DNA from: Streptomyces sp. NBC_00557
GTDB lineage: Bacteria; Actinomycetota; Actinomycetes; Streptomycetales; Streptomycetaceae
Direction: 5' to 3'
DNA length: 64,000 bases
Assembly: GCF_036345995.1 (NCBI RefSeq)
Contig: NZ_CP107796.1
Span: 1,116,001-1,180,000 of the forward strand
Shown here in pieces: positions 35,363 to 44,046 of this stretch (positions are counted from its first letter, which is position 1; each line of letters starts with the position of its first letter). The position numbers were made by a program, and so were the translations under genes. The notes under the pieces are model-generated. The model had not been told where the DNA came from, ran no database searches, and saw nothing but the letters and a program-made list of their open reading frames with translations.

Positions 35363-36139
35363 ATGGGACTTCTCGACGACAAGGTCCTGCTGGTGAACGG
35401 CGGGACTCAGGGGGTCGGCGCCGCGATCGCGCGGGCGGCGGTCCGGGAAGGCGCGGTCGTGACGGTCACCGGCCGTCGTACGCAGCCGGGTGAGGCGCTG
35501 GTCGCCGAGGCGGCCGCGGCCGGGGGCAAGGTGATGTTCGTGCGCGCCGACCTGGCGGACGCCGGCCAGGCCAAGGCGGCGGTCGCCGAGGTGGTGGACG
35601 CCCACGGGCGGATCGACTGCCTGGTGAACTCGGCGGGGCTGACCTCCCGGGGCACGCTGCTGGACACCACGCCGGAGCTGTTCGACGCGCACATCGCGGT
35701 CAACCTCAAGGGGCCGTTCTTCGCGATGCAGGCGGCGGTCGCCGACATGACGGCCCGCGGGGCGCCCGGCACGATCGTCAACATCATCACCTCCTCGGCG
35801 CACGGCGGGCAGCCCTTCCTCGCGCCGTACGTCGCCGCGAAGGCGGGGCTCGCGGGCCTCACCCGCAACGCGGCGCACGCCCACCGCTGGGACCGCATCC
35901 GGATCAACGGCCTGAACATCGGCTGGACGGCGACGGAGGGCGAGGACGCGACCCAGCGCGCCTTCCACGGCGCCGGCGACGACTGGCGGGAGCAGGCCGC
36001 GGCGAGGCTGCCGATGGGCAGGCTGGGCCGGCCGGACGAGATCGCCGACTTCGTGGTGTTCCTGCTGTCCGACCGCTCCGGGGTGGTCACGGGGTCGGTG
36101 ATCGACTGGGACCAGAACGTGCTCGGCGGCCTCGACTGA
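35363..36139 (+). CDS. SDR family oxidoreductase
   Basis: A 258-aa classical short-chain dehydrogenase. The cofactor loop is VNGGTQGVGAAIARAAVREG (about 11-30, TGxxxGxG variant), with NSAG near 90 and catalytic Ser in IITSSAHGG. The YxxxK is YVAAK. The DNA sequence at the C-terminus, LSDRSGVVTGSVIDWDQN, is typical. RR at the end of beta-2 (VTGRRTQ) suggests NADP(H) preference. It follows the dioxygenase by 19 bases and would oxidise a hydroxyl of the same substrate. Confidence 0.92.
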   Translation: MGLLDDKVLLVNGGTQGVGAAIARAAVREGAVVTVTGRRTQPGEALVAEAAAAGGKVMFVRADLADAGQAKAAVAEVVDAHGRIDCLVNSAGLTSRGTLLDTTPELFDAHIAVNLKGPFFAMQAAVADMTARGAPGTIVNIITSSAHGGQPFLAPYVAAKAGLAGLTRNAAHAHRWDRIRINGLNIGWTATEGEDATQRAFHGAGDDWREQAAARLPMGRLGRPDEIADFVVFLLSDRSGVVTGSVIDWDQNVLGGLD

Positions 36140-36199
36140 ATCCCCCTCTCCAGCTCCCTCTCCGCTCGTCCCGTAAGAACTGCAAGGAGCCTCATCCTC

Positions 36200-37204
36200 A
36201 TGCGCATCGGAATCCTCGGCCTCGGCCGCATCGGCGCCTTCCACGCCGAGACCCTCCATGGACTGGACGCCGTCGAGTCGCTCGTCGTCGCCGACCCGCT
36301 CGCGGACGCCGCGAAGGCCGCCGCCGAGCGGTTCGGCGCCGAGGTCGCGGACTCGCCGGAGGCGCTGCTGGCGGCCGGGGTGGACGGCCTCGTCGTCGCC
36401 GCGGCCACCGACGCCCATCCGGCGCTGATCCGGGCCGGCGTCGAGGCCGGCGTCCCCGTCTTCTGCGAGAAGCCGGTCGCCCGCACCATGGCCGAGGGCG
36501 TCGAGGTGCTGAAGGCCGTACGGGACAGCGGGGTGCCGGTCCAGATCGGCTACAACCGCCGCTTCGACGCGGGCTTCGCCGCGGCGCGGGCCGCCGTACG
36601 GGCCGGCGAGCTGGGCACGCTGCACACCGTCCGCTCCACCACCCTGGACCCGGCGCCGCCGCCCGCCGCGTACATCGCCGCGTCCGGCGGCATCTTCCGC
36701 GACTGCTCCGTGCACGACTTCGACGTCATCCGCTGGGTGACGGGCCGCGAGGTCGCCGAGGTGTACGCGGTCGGCGGCAACCGGGGCGCGGACTACATCC
36801 GGGAGGCGGGCGACGCCGACACCACCGGCGCCGTCCTCACCCTGGACGACGGCACCATCGCGGTGGTGTCCAACTCCCGTCACAACGCGCGCGGTTACGA
36901 CGTCCGCATGGAACTCCACGGCTTCCGGGACTCGATCGCGGTGGGCCTGGACGACAAGCTCCCGCTGCGCTCGGTCGAACCCGGGGTGACCTTCCCCTCC
37001 GGCACCCCGCACGACTTCTTCATGGACCGCTTCACGGACGCCTACCGCGCCGAACTCACCGCGTTCACCGAGGTCGTGGCCGGCGCCCGCCCCTCTCCCT
37101 GCACCATCGAGGACGCCCTGGAGGCGGGCTGGATCGCCGAGGCCTGCACCCTGTCCCTCCACGAGCACCGGCCGGTGACCCTCGCCGAGGTGCGGCAGGC
37201 CTGA
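36200..37204 (+). CDS. Gfo/Idh/MocA family oxidoreductase, inositol 2-dehydrogenase-like
   Basis: A 334-aa dehydrogenase. The Rossmann motif is IGILGLGRIGAFHAETL (3-19), the catalytic EKP is FCEKPVA (about 93-99), and the substrate-binding Asp/His pair is in FRDCSVHDFDVIRW (about 167-180). These features match bacterial inositol 2-dehydrogenase/scyllo-inositol dehydrogenase (IolG/MocA type), which makes an inosose with NAD(P)+. It lies 60 bases after the SDR gene and ends at an 11-bp hairpin. Partners are the IolE-like gene and ribose-type transporter across the terminator. Confidence 0.9.
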   Translation: MRIGILGLGRIGAFHAETLHGLDAVESLVVADPLADAAKAAAERFGAEVADSPEALLAAGVDGLVVAAATDAHPALIRAGVEAGVPVFCEKPVARTMAEGVEVLKAVRDSGVPVQIGYNRRFDAGFAAARAAVRAGELGTLHTVRSTTLDPAPPPAAYIAASGGIFRDCSVHDFDVIRWVTGREVAEVYAVGGNRGADYIREAGDADTTGAVLTLDDGTIAVVSNSRHNARGYDVRMELHGFRDSIAVGLDDKLPLRSVEPGVTFPSGTPHDFFMDRFTDAYRAELTAFTEVVAGARPSPCTIEDALEAGWIAEACTLSLHEHRPVTLAEVRQA

Positions 37205-37214
37205 GACACGGGTG

Positions 37215-37242
37215 CGGCGCCGGGCGGACCAGCCCGGCGCCG
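37215..37242. terminator. Terminator after the dehydrogenase gene
   Basis: CGGCGCCGGGC (37215-37225) pairs perfectly with GCCCGGCGCCG (37232-37242), loop GGACCA, followed by TACCCTTTT. It separates two converging genes. Confidence 0.88.
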
Positions 37243-37253
37243 TACCCTTTTCC

Positions 37254-37448
37254 TCAGCCGCAGTACCGGATCAGCCACTCGTCCGGGTTGTAGGCGTTCC
37301 GCGCCGGGTCGGGCAGGGTCGCCGGGCTGGTCTCGACCATGTCCTGCGGGCGTATCCGCTCGGGCAATGTGCCGAAACGGCCGCGGCGGCGCTCCGCCGC
37401 CTCGCTCAGGTCCCGGGTGCCGCCCCCGGCTTCGGTGCGCTGCGTCAT
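37254..37448 (-). CDS. Small conserved hypothetical protein (64 aa)
   Basis: A hydrophilic 64-aa protein with a strong GGAGG site before ATG 37448. The middle reads RRRGRFGTLPERIRPQDMVE, a pattern I associate with short actinobacterial proteins of unknown role. The C-terminus NAYNPDEWLIRYCG is distinctive, with a Cys next to last. No signal peptide or membrane segment is present. It converges on the inositol-type dehydrogenase gene and is upstream of nothing on its own strand within 250 bases. Confidence 0.7.
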   Translation of the reverse strand: MTQRTEAGGGTRDLSEAAERRRGRFGTLPERIRPQDMVETSPATLPDPARNAYNPDEWLIRYCG

Positions 37449-37573
37449 CTCGTCCTCCCGTCTGCGCGGGCATCCCCCGTCATCGGCTCAACGCCCGCGT
37501 GCCCTCGGTGGTTCCCGGCCGTGCCGCGGCCGAATCCGCAGCAGTCGCAGAGGAACCGCGCGGCGCACGCGAC

Positions 37574-37605
37574 GGAGCCGGGCCCCACGCAGGGGGCCCG
37601 GCTCC
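37574..37605 (-). terminator. Terminator of the ABC transporter/isomerase operon
   Basis: GGAGCCGGGCCCC (37574-37586) pairs perfectly with GGGGCCCGGCTCC (37593-37605) around a 6-nt loop, 12 bases past the isomerase stop on the minus strand. Confidence 0.9.
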
Positions 37606-37617
37606 GGGACGGGGCGC

Positions 37618-38526
37618 TCAGGCCCCGCAGGACCGCAGGAACCGCCGTGTCCGTACGGCGATCGGCAGGGGCCTGTCCGGCTCGCACGGATACATGTCCT
37701 GCTCGACGATTGCGAACAGCTCCACGCCGAGCCGCTGCGCCGCCTCCAGGACGGGCCCCAGCTCGGGCACGCCGGACGGCGGTTCGCACATCACCCCGCG
37801 CTGCACGGCCGGCCCGAAGGGCACCTCGTTGGCGACCACCTCGGCGAGGATGTCCGGGTCGACCTGCTTGAGGTGCAGATAGCCGATGCGCTCGCCGTAG
37901 GTCTCGATCAGCTTGACGCTGTCCCCGCCGCAGTAGGCGTAGTGCCCGGTGTCCAGGCACAGGTTGACCAGTTCGCCGTCGGTGGAGTCCAGGAAGCGCT
38001 CGACGTGGTCCTCGGTGTCGATGTGGGTGTCGGCGTGCGGGTGGACGACGATGTCGAGGCCGTACGTCTCCTTGACCTCGTGTCCGAGCCGCTCCATGCC
38101 CTTGGTCAGGTGCGCCCACTGCTCGGCGGTCAGCTCCGGCGGCTCGAGGATCTCGGCGGTCTTGTCGTCCCGCCAGAAGGAGGGGATGACCACGAGGTGC
38201 CGGGCGCCCATCGCCTGGGTGAGCGCGGCGACCTGGCTGACATGGGCCCAGGTCTCCTCCCAGACGGACGGACCGCGGTGCATGCCGGTGAACACCGTGC
38301 CCGCCGAGACCTTCAGGTTCCGGCGGGCCACCTCGTCCCCGAGCCGCGCGGGATCGGTGGGCAGGTAGCCGTAGGGGCCGAGTTCGATCCACTCGTAGCC
38401 GGCCTCGGACACCTCGTCGAGGAAGCGTTCCCAGGGCACCTGCCGGGGGTCGTCGGGGAACCAGACGCCCCAGGAGTCGGGGGCCGAGCCGACCCGGATG
38501 CGGTCGAGGGGGGTGGGGGTGGCCAT
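37618..38526 (-). CDS. Sugar phosphate isomerase/epimerase family TIM barrel (IolE/MocC-like)
   Basis: A 302-aa AP-endonuclease-2-like TIM barrel. Motifs are VGSAPDSWGVWFPDD at the N-terminus, AGYEWIELGPYGYLP, VVIPSFWRDD, the metal-site VVHPHADTHIDTEDHVERFL (His/Glu/His), VNLCLDTGHYAYCGGD and GYLHLKQVDP. These fit inosose dehydratases and 2-keto-sugar isomerases. It is the last gene of the SBP-permease-ATPase operon (2 bases after the ATPase stop), so its substrate should be what the transporter imports or the ketone made by the neighbouring dehydrogenase. Confidence 0.87.
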   Translation of the reverse strand: MATPTPLDRIRVGSAPDSWGVWFPDDPRQVPWERFLDEVSEAGYEWIELGPYGYLPTDPARLGDEVARRNLKVSAGTVFTGMHRGPSVWEETWAHVSQVAALTQAMGARHLVVIPSFWRDDKTAEILEPPELTAEQWAHLTKGMERLGHEVKETYGLDIVVHPHADTHIDTEDHVERFLDSTDGELVNLCLDTGHYAYCGGDSVKLIETYGERIGYLHLKQVDPDILAEVVANEVPFGPAVQRGVMCEPPSGVPELGPVLEAAQRLGVELFAIVEQDMYPCEPDRPLPIAVRTRRFLRSCGA

Positions 38527-38528
38527 GG

Positions 38529-39440
38529 TCAGGGTGTTCCTTCCGCGGAGGGCGCGACGGGTGCGGTGAGGTCCTCCGCTTCGGGGAGCCCCTCGGTGTC
38601 GACGCCGCGTACCTGGGCCAGTTCGTGTTTGAGGGCGGCGAGTTCGGCACCGCCGGCCATGTGGTTGGTCAGCTCCTCCAGGGTGATCTCGCTGCGCGGG
38701 GCGGACAGCTCCAGGGTGCCCAGGCGCAGGACGCTGAAGTGGTCGCCGACCATGTAGGCGTGGTGGGGGTTGTGGGTGATGAAGATGACGCCCAGGCCGC
38801 GGTCGCGGGCGGCGGCGATGTACTTCAGCACCACGCCCGACTGCTTCACGCCCAGGGCGGCGGTGGGCTCGTCCAGGATCAGCACGCGGGCGCCGAAGTG
38901 GACGGCGCGGGCGATGGCCACGCACTGGCGCTGGCCGCCGGAGAGGGTGCCGATGGGCTGCTCCAGGTCGTCCAGGACGATGCCCATGTTGCGCAGTTCC
39001 TCGTCGGCCGTCTTCTTCATCCGCTCGATGTCCAGACGGCGGAACGGCCACGGCCCCTTGGTCATCTCCGAGCCGAGGAAGAAGTTGCGCCACACCGGCA
39101 TCAGCGGCACGGTCGCCAGGTCCTGGTAGACGGCGGCGATGCCCCGGTCCAGGGCCTCGCGCGGGGTGGCGAAGCGCACCGGCTCGCCGTCCACGAGGAA
39201 CTCGCCCTCGGTGTGCTGGTGCAACCCGGAGATGATCTTGATGAGGGTGGACTTGCCGGCGCCGTTGTCACCCAGCACACACGTCACCTGGCCGGCGTGC
39301 ACCTTCAGGTCGACGCCGTGCAGCGCGCGGATGTTGCCGTACGACTTGCCCGCCCCGCGCAGCTCGACCAGCAGGCCGTCCCGCTGGGGTCCGGCGTCCT
39401 CGACGATCGCGCCGTGGGTGCCCGTTCCGTTGGATGTCAT
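38529..39440 (-). CDS. Sugar ABC transporter ATP-binding protein (single nucleotide-binding domain)
   Basis: A 303-aa ATPase of the ribose/fructose/inositol uptake class. Walker A is GDNGAGKST (about 57-65), the signature [15 protein letters not shown], Walker [13 protein letters not shown], and the switch His is in [15 protein letters not shown]. Most RbsA/XylG-type ATPases carry two fused domains (about 500 aa); this one has a single domain, as in FrcA, and a Glu/Ala-rich tail of about 50 residues. It starts 3 bases after the permease stop. Confidence 0.93.
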   Translation of the reverse strand: MTSNGTGTHGAIVEDAGPQRDGLLVELRGAGKSYGNIRALHGVDLKVHAGQVTCVLGDNGAGKSTLIKIISGLHQHTEGEFLVDGEPVRFATPREALDRGIAAVYQDLATVPLMPVWRNFFLGSEMTKGPWPFRRLDIERMKKTADEELRNMGIVLDDLEQPIGTLSGGQRQCVAIARAVHFGARVLILDEPTAALGVKQSGVVLKYIAAARDRGLGVIFITHNPHHAYMVGDHFSVLRLGTLELSAPRSEITLEELTNHMAGGAELAALKHELAQVRGVDTEGLPEAEDLTAPVAPSAEGTP

Positions 39441-39443
39441 CGC

Positions 39444-40514
39444 TTACCTCCGGGTCGCCGTGCGCTGGACCCACAGATTGATCAGGACGGCGCCGAGCAG
39501 CATCACGCCCAGGAAGGCCTTGAACCAGTCCGGGTTCCAGCCGGCGTAGACGATGCCCTGGTTGACCATGCCGAACATGAAGGCCCCGAAGACCGGGCCG
39601 ATCGCCGAGCCGGCACCGCCGGTGAGCAGGCACCCGCCGATGACCGCGGCGGCGATGTAGATCAGCTCCTGGCCGACGCCCTCGCCGGACTGCACGGTGT
39701 TGAAGGAGAACAGCTGGTGCATGCCGACGAACCAGGCGCCGAAGCCGACCAGCATGAACAGCGAGATCTTCGTGAAGGTCACCGGCACACCGACGGCGCG
39801 GGCCGACTCCTTGTTGCCGCCGACGGCGAAGATCCAGTTGCCGTACTTGGTGCGCAGCAGCACCCAGGTGGCCAGCGCCGCGAAGACCAGCCACCACACC
39901 ACGGTGATCTTGACCTGGACCCCGCCGACGTCGAAGCTCGACGCGAAGATCTTCCTCGCCTGGTCGAAGCCGTCCATGTCGCTGATGTCGTCGGTGGCGA
40001 CGTTGCCGGTGACCAGCTTGGTCACCGCCAGGTTCACGCCCTGCAGGATCAGGAAGGTGCCCAGGGTGATCAGGAAGCTGGGCAGGCCGGTCTTCACCAC
40101 CATCCAGCCGTTGAAGAACCCGATCGCCAGCGACACCAGCAGCGCGACGATCACACCGGTCCACACGTTCAGCGTGAGCTGGTAGCTGAGCATGCTCGCG
40201 GTCAGCGCCGAGGAGATCACGGCGACGCCGGAGGAGAGGTCGAACTCGCCGCCGATCATCAGCAGCGCGACCGGCAGGGCCATGATCCCGATGGTCGAGG
40301 ACTGGTACAGGATGGTCGCCATCGAGCTGCCCTGGCGGACCGTGGGCGCGGCGATCAGGAAGAAGACCAGCACGGCGGCGGCGCCGAGGAAGACGCCCAC
40401 CTCGGGGCGGGCGAGCATCCGCAGGGCGAGCGGACGCCGTGCGGTACGGCCGTCCCCGTCCTTGGAGCCCGGCGGGGTGCTCACCGCCGGCTCTGCCTGC
40501 TGCGCCATGCTCAT
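39444..40514 (-). CDS. Sugar ABC transporter permease (ribose/inositol class)
   Basis: A 356-aa permease with about 10 hydrophobic segments. Typical BPD_transp_2 motifs are PVALLMIGGEFDLSSGVAVISSALTASML, GFFNGWMVVKTGLPSFLITLGTFLILQGV, and IFAVGGNKESARAVGVPVTFTKI. The ATG at 40514 overlaps the stop of the binding-protein gene as TGATG; a second ATG six bases on is possible. It forms the channel for the imported sugar or polyol. Confidence 0.93.
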   Translation of the reverse strand: MSMAQQAEPAVSTPPGSKDGDGRTARRPLALRMLARPEVGVFLGAAAVLVFFLIAAPTVRQGSSMATILYQSSTIGIMALPVALLMIGGEFDLSSGVAVISSALTASMLSYQLTLNVWTGVIVALLVSLAIGFFNGWMVVKTGLPSFLITLGTFLILQGVNLAVTKLVTGNVATDDISDMDGFDQARKIFASSFDVGGVQVKITVVWWLVFAALATWVLLRTKYGNWIFAVGGNKESARAVGVPVTFTKISLFMLVGFGAWFVGMHQLFSFNTVQSGEGVGQELIYIAAAVIGGCLLTGGAGSAIGPVFGAFMFGMVNQGIVYAGWNPDWFKAFLGVMLLGAVLINLWVQRTATRR

Positions 40515-41533
40515 CACCGGGTGCCCTTCGCGGCGAACTGGGAGACCTTGCCGACGTTGGACTTGTCGACGAAGGCCGGGCCGGTGAGCACCGGCTGGAC
40601 CCCGCCGCCGCTGTAGTTGCCGTTGTACTTGTAGAGCCACAGGGAGTCCACGGCGAGGTAGCCCTGCAGGTAGGGCTGCTGGTCGACCGCGAACTCGATC
40701 GAGCCGTTCTGGACGCCCTTGACCAGGTCCTTGTTCAGATCGAAGGTGGCGACCTCGGCCTTGCTGCCCGCGTCGGACACCGACTGCACGGCGGTCAGCG
40801 CGAACGGCGCGCCGAGGGTGACGACCGTGTCGATGGCGGAGTCCTGCTTCAGCTTGGCCGTGATGGTCGACTTCACGGACGGCATGTCCGTGCCGTTCAC
40901 GTACAGCGTCTCAGTCGTGCCCTTGAACGTCTTCTTCACGCCGTCGCAGCGCTGGGTGAGACCCACGTTGCCCTGTTCCTGGATCACACAGACGGCCTTC
41001 TTGGCGCCGGTGGTGTTCAGCTTGTCGCCGAACGCCTCGCCCGCCACGCTCTCGTCCTGCCCGAAGAACTCCAGCAGGCCGAGCTTCTTCCAGTCGCTCA
41101 GGCCCGAGTTCAGGCCCACCACCGGTATGCCGGCCTGCCGTGCCTTGCCGATGACGCTCCTCATCGCGTCGGGCTTGGCCAGGGTGACCGCGATGCCGTC
41201 GACCTTCTGGTCGACCGCGTTCTGCACCAGGTTCGCCTGGTTGCCCGCGTTGGGGTCGGCGGAGTAGACGAGCTTGATGTTGTCCTTGGCGGCGGCGGCC
41301 TCGGCGCCCTTGCGGACGGTGTCCCAGAAGGTGTCGCCGGGCGCCTGGTGTGTGACCAGGGCGACGGTCATGCGCGGGGTGTCGGCCCTGCCCGCCGAGG
41401 CGTTCTGTGCCGCCTCCTCGGCCTTCTTGCCGCCGTGGCTGCTGGCGCAGCCGGCGAGGGTCAGGGCCGCCGCGGCGGCCACCGCGACCACCGGGGCCAG
41501 TCTCCGGGAGCGGGAGGGAGAAGAGCGGTCCAT
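40514..41533 (-). CDS. Sugar-binding lipoprotein of an ABC transporter (type 1 periplasmic-binding fold)
   Basis: A 339-aa exported protein with basic N-terminus, Ala-rich hydrophobic core and lipobox LAGC (about residue 29). The mature part is the ribose/LacI-like fold: MTVALVTHQAPGDTFWDTVRKGAEAAA, NAVDQKVDGIAVTLAKPDAM, AGIPVVGLNSGLSDWKKLG and FDLNKDLVKGVQNGSIEFAVDQQPYLQGYLAV. It delivers substrate to the permease encoded next. ATG 41533 follows GGAAAG. A sigma70-like promoter lies at 41591-41619. Confidence 0.92.
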   Translation of the reverse strand: MDRSSPSRSRRLAPVVAVAAAAALTLAGCASSHGGKKAEEAAQNASAGRADTPRMTVALVTHQAPGDTFWDTVRKGAEAAAAKDNIKLVYSADPNAGNQANLVQNAVDQKVDGIAVTLAKPDAMRSVIGKARQAGIPVVGLNSGLSDWKKLGLLEFFGQDESVAGEAFGDKLNTTGAKKAVCVIQEQGNVGLTQRCDGVKKTFKGTTETLYVNGTDMPSVKSTITAKLKQDSAIDTVVTLGAPFALTAVQSVSDAGSKAEVATFDLNKDLVKGVQNGSIEFAVDQQPYLQGYLAVDSLWLYKYNGNYSGGGVQPVLTGPAFVDKSNVGKVSQFAAKGTR

Positions 41534-41590
41534 CTTTCCTGCACCTCACTGTGCGCGACGGGGGAAGGGACGCTGTTGCGTTGGCACGGG

Positions 41591-41619
41591 ATCCAAGTCC
41601 CTGGCGAGCCCGCTGTCAA
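41591..41619 (-). promoter_or_regulatory. Promoter of the sugar ABC transporter/isomerase operon
   Basis: On the minus strand TTGACA (41619-41614) and TTGGAT (41596-41591) are 17 bases apart. It lies 58 bases before the binding-protein ATG. Confidence 0.55.
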
Positions 41620-41656
41620 TACTTTGTTAAGACATCATTTCACAAGCAGGTCAGAA

Positions 41657-41700
41657 TGTAAGTACAAATCATTGACACCCTCGCCTCCGCGGCCTACACC
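41657..41700 (+). promoter_or_regulatory. Promoter and dyad upstream of the GntR/UTRA regulator
   Basis: TTGACA (41672-41677) and TACACC (41695-41700) have a 17-base spacer and would start transcription about 2 bases before the ATG at 41709, so the mRNA is nearly leaderless. TGTA-AG-TACA (41657-41666) is a small perfect dyad just upstream, a candidate GntR site between the two divergent promoters. Confidence 0.5.
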
Positions 41701-41708
41701 TGTCAGGC

Positions 41709-42500
41709 ATGAGCCCAGTACACCGCACCAGGCAGCGAACGGCACCGGGCGAGCGCGCGGCCGACTCCCTGAGCTTCGCCCTGGACCGCACCAGCCCGGT
41801 ACCGCTGTACTACCAGCTCGCGCAGCAGCTCGAGGCCGCCATCGAACACGGCACGCTGGCCCCGGGCAACCTCCTCGGCAACGAGATCGACCTCTCCGTA
41901 CGCCTCGGCCTGTCCCGGCCCACCGTGCGCCAGGCGATCCAGTCGCTGGTCGACAAGGGCCTGCTGGTGCGCCGGCGCGGGGTGGGCACCCAGGTCGTGC
42001 ACAGCCAGGTCAGGCGGCCACTGGAGCTCAGCAGCCTCTACGACGACCTGGAGACGGCGGGCCAGGCCCCGACCACCCGGGTGCTGCGCAACGAGCGGAT
42101 CCCCGCGAGCCCCGAGGTGGCAGCCGCCCTCGGGATCGCGGAGGGCGCCGAGGTCGTCGTGCTGGAACGGCTGCGCGGCACCCACGGCCGGCCGGTGGCC
42201 TTCCTCTGCAACTTCCTCCCGGCCTCCCTGCTCGAACCGCCCACCGCCCAGCTGGAGTCGACGGGCCTGTACCGCCTGATGCGGTCCGCCGGGATCGTCC
42301 TGCACAGCGCCCGCCAGTCCATCGGCGCCCGCGGCGCGACGGCCGAGGAGGGCGCCCTGCTGGACGAGCGGGAGGGCGCCGCCCTGCTCACCATGCGGCG
42401 CACCGCGTACGACGTCACGGGCCGGCCGGTGGAGTACGGCAGCCATGTGTACCGGGCGTCGCGCTACGCCTTCGACTTCCAGCTGCTGGTCAGGAGCTGA
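41709..42500 (+). CDS. GntR family transcriptional regulator (HutC/UTRA type)
   Basis: A 263-aa regulator. The winged helix-turn-helix covers residues 28-95 (PVPLYYQLAQQLEAAIEHGTLAPGNLL, LSVRLGLSRPTVRQAIQSLVDKGLLVRRRGVGTQV). A UTRA ligand domain follows (VVVLERLRGTHGRPVAFLCNFLPASLL, EYGSHVYRASRYAFDFQL). It is divergent from the ribose-type transporter and upstream of a second sugar transporter, so it could control either or both. The lack of a ribosome-binding site fits the leaderless promoter. Confidence 0.92.
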   Translation: MSPVHRTRQRTAPGERAADSLSFALDRTSPVPLYYQLAQQLEAAIEHGTLAPGNLLGNEIDLSVRLGLSRPTVRQAIQSLVDKGLLVRRRGVGTQVVHSQVRRPLELSSLYDDLETAGQAPTTRVLRNERIPASPEVAAALGIAEGAEVVVLERLRGTHGRPVAFLCNFLPASLLEPPTAQLESTGLYRLMRSAGIVLHSARQSIGARGATAEEGALLDEREGAALLTMRRTAYDVTGRPVEYGSHVYRASRYAFDFQLLVRS

Positions 42501-42524
42501 AACGGAACCATCCCCCCTCGCCTT

Positions 42525-42622
42525 CAACAAAGTTGCAGGTGACGGTGACGATTACGTTTCGGGCAAGAGACACCCCAGCGCGACCCGGCCTATTGACTCA
42601 TGAGCGGACATGGGGCTGTTAT
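42525..42622 (+). promoter_or_regulatory. Promoter region of the second sugar ABC transporter
   Basis: CAAC-AAA-GTTG (42525-42535) is a short dyad like those of sugar-responsive repressors. TTGACT (42593-42598) and TGTTAT (42617-42622) with an 18-base spacer form a likely promoter, giving a 5' leader of about 95 bases. The 224-base gap 42501-42724 holds no gene. Confidence 0.45.
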
Positions 42623-42724
42623 TACGCCCACGATGTTCGGTCGAGTTGGTTTCTGAGCGGTTTCGACAACCTTTCGTGATCAACTCAACCCCTTGACCGA
42701 GCCCTGCATTCCTCAGGAGCCGCC

Positions 42725-44038
42725 ATGCGCCTCTCCCCCTCCGGTCTCTCCGTCCCGGGCCCCAGCCGCCGTTCGGTCCTGCGTGGCGCAGGCAGCGCCG
42801 CCCTGCTGGCCGGCGCCGGCATACCCCTGCTGTCCGCCTGCGGAGGCAGCGGTTCCTCCTCGGACCCGAAGACCGTCACCCTCGGCTCCAACGCCTCGGA
42901 CGCGGTGCCGAAGACAGCGTTCGCCCAGATCTACGCCGCCTTCACGAAGCAGTCCGGCATCAAGGTCGATGTCAACACGAAGGACCACAACACCTTCCAG
43001 GAGCAGATCAACTCCTATCTCCAGGGCACGCCGGACGACGTGTTCACCTGGTTCGCCGGCTACCGCATGCAGTTCTTCGCGGCGAAGAACCTGGCCTCGC
43101 CCATCGACGACGTGTGGGCGAAGATCGGGGACAACTTCCCCGACGCGATGAAGCAGCTCAGCAAGGGCGAGGACGGCAAGTACTACTTCGTGCCGCTGTA
43201 CACGTACCCGTGGGCGCTGTTCTACCGCAAGAGCGTCTTCCAGCAGCACGGCTACAAGATTCCCACCACCTGGGACCAACTCGTCGCGCTGTGCAAGCAG
43301 ATGAAGAAGGACGGCCTGGTCCCGATCGCCTTCGGCGACAAGGACGCCTGGCCGGCGATGGGCACCTTCGACCAGATCAACTTCCGCCTGAACGGCTACG
43401 ACTTCCACAAGTCCCTGATGGCGGGCAAGGAGTCGTGGACGGACCCGAAGGTGAAGGCCGTCTTCGACCACTGGGCCGAGCTGCTGCCCTACCACCAGGA
43501 CGGGTTCATGGGCCGCACCTGGCAGGACGCCGCGCAGAGCCTCGTGTCCAAGAAGGCCGGCATGTACCTCCTCGGCTCCTTCGTGGGCCAGCAGTTCACC
43601 AACAAGGCCGACCTGGACGACCTGGACTTCTTCCCCTTCCCGGTGATCAACCCCGCGTACGGCCAGGACACGGTCGAGGCGCCCACCGACGGGTTCATGG
43701 TCAGCAAGTCGCCGAAGAACCACGACGGCGTCGTCAAGCTCATGGAGTTCCTGGGCACCCCCGAGGCCGAGGCGACCTATCTCAAGGCCGACAACAGCGT
43801 GGTGGCCGCCTCCAGCAAGGCGGACACCTCCTCGTACACCGCGCTGCAGAAGAAGGCGTACACGATGATCAGCGGCGCCAAGAGCCTCACCCAGTTCATG
43901 GACCGCGACTCCCGCCCCGACTTCACCTCCACGGTGATGCAGCCGGGCCTGCAGAAGTTCCTCCAGAACCCCAAGGGCGTGGACAGCCTGCTGTCGTCCA
44001 TCGAGCGCCAGAAGAAGACGATCTTCGCGTCCCAGTGA
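42725..44038 (+). CDS. Carbohydrate ABC transporter substrate-binding lipoprotein
   Basis: A 437-aa family 1 binding protein. The N-terminus has a Tat-like SRRSVLRG and a lipobox LLSAC (about residue 39), so a Tat-exported lipoprotein is likely, common in Streptomyces. The mature domain includes YAAFTKQSGIKVDVNTKDHNTFQEQINSYLQG, DVFTWFAGYRMQFFA, VPLYTYPWALFYRKSVFQQHGYKIPTTWDQLV and a C-terminal lobe. The ATG follows CAGGAG. It starts a three-gene transporter operon without its own ATPase. The substrate is unknown. Confidence 0.92.
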   Translation: MRLSPSGLSVPGPSRRSVLRGAGSAALLAGAGIPLLSACGGSGSSSDPKTVTLGSNASDAVPKTAFAQIYAAFTKQSGIKVDVNTKDHNTFQEQINSYLQGTPDDVFTWFAGYRMQFFAAKNLASPIDDVWAKIGDNFPDAMKQLSKGEDGKYYFVPLYTYPWALFYRKSVFQQHGYKIPTTWDQLVALCKQMKKDGLVPIAFGDKDAWPAMGTFDQINFRLNGYDFHKSLMAGKESWTDPKVKAVFDHWAELLPYHQDGFMGRTWQDAAQSLVSKKAGMYLLGSFVGQQFTNKADLDDLDFFPFPVINPAYGQDTVEAPTDGFMVSKSPKNHDGVVKLMEFLGTPEAEATYLKADNSVVAASSKADTSSYTALQKKAYTMISGAKSLTQFMDRDSRPDFTSTVMQPGLQKFLQNPKGVDSLLSSIERQKKTIFASQ

Positions 44039-44046
44039 GCGGCCCG

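Noticed and set aside
38625..40616. A 663-codon plus-strand open frame
   Set aside because: It lies opposite the ABC ATPase and permease genes, whose motifs are clear; the predicted protein is compositionally biased and lacks a start signal.
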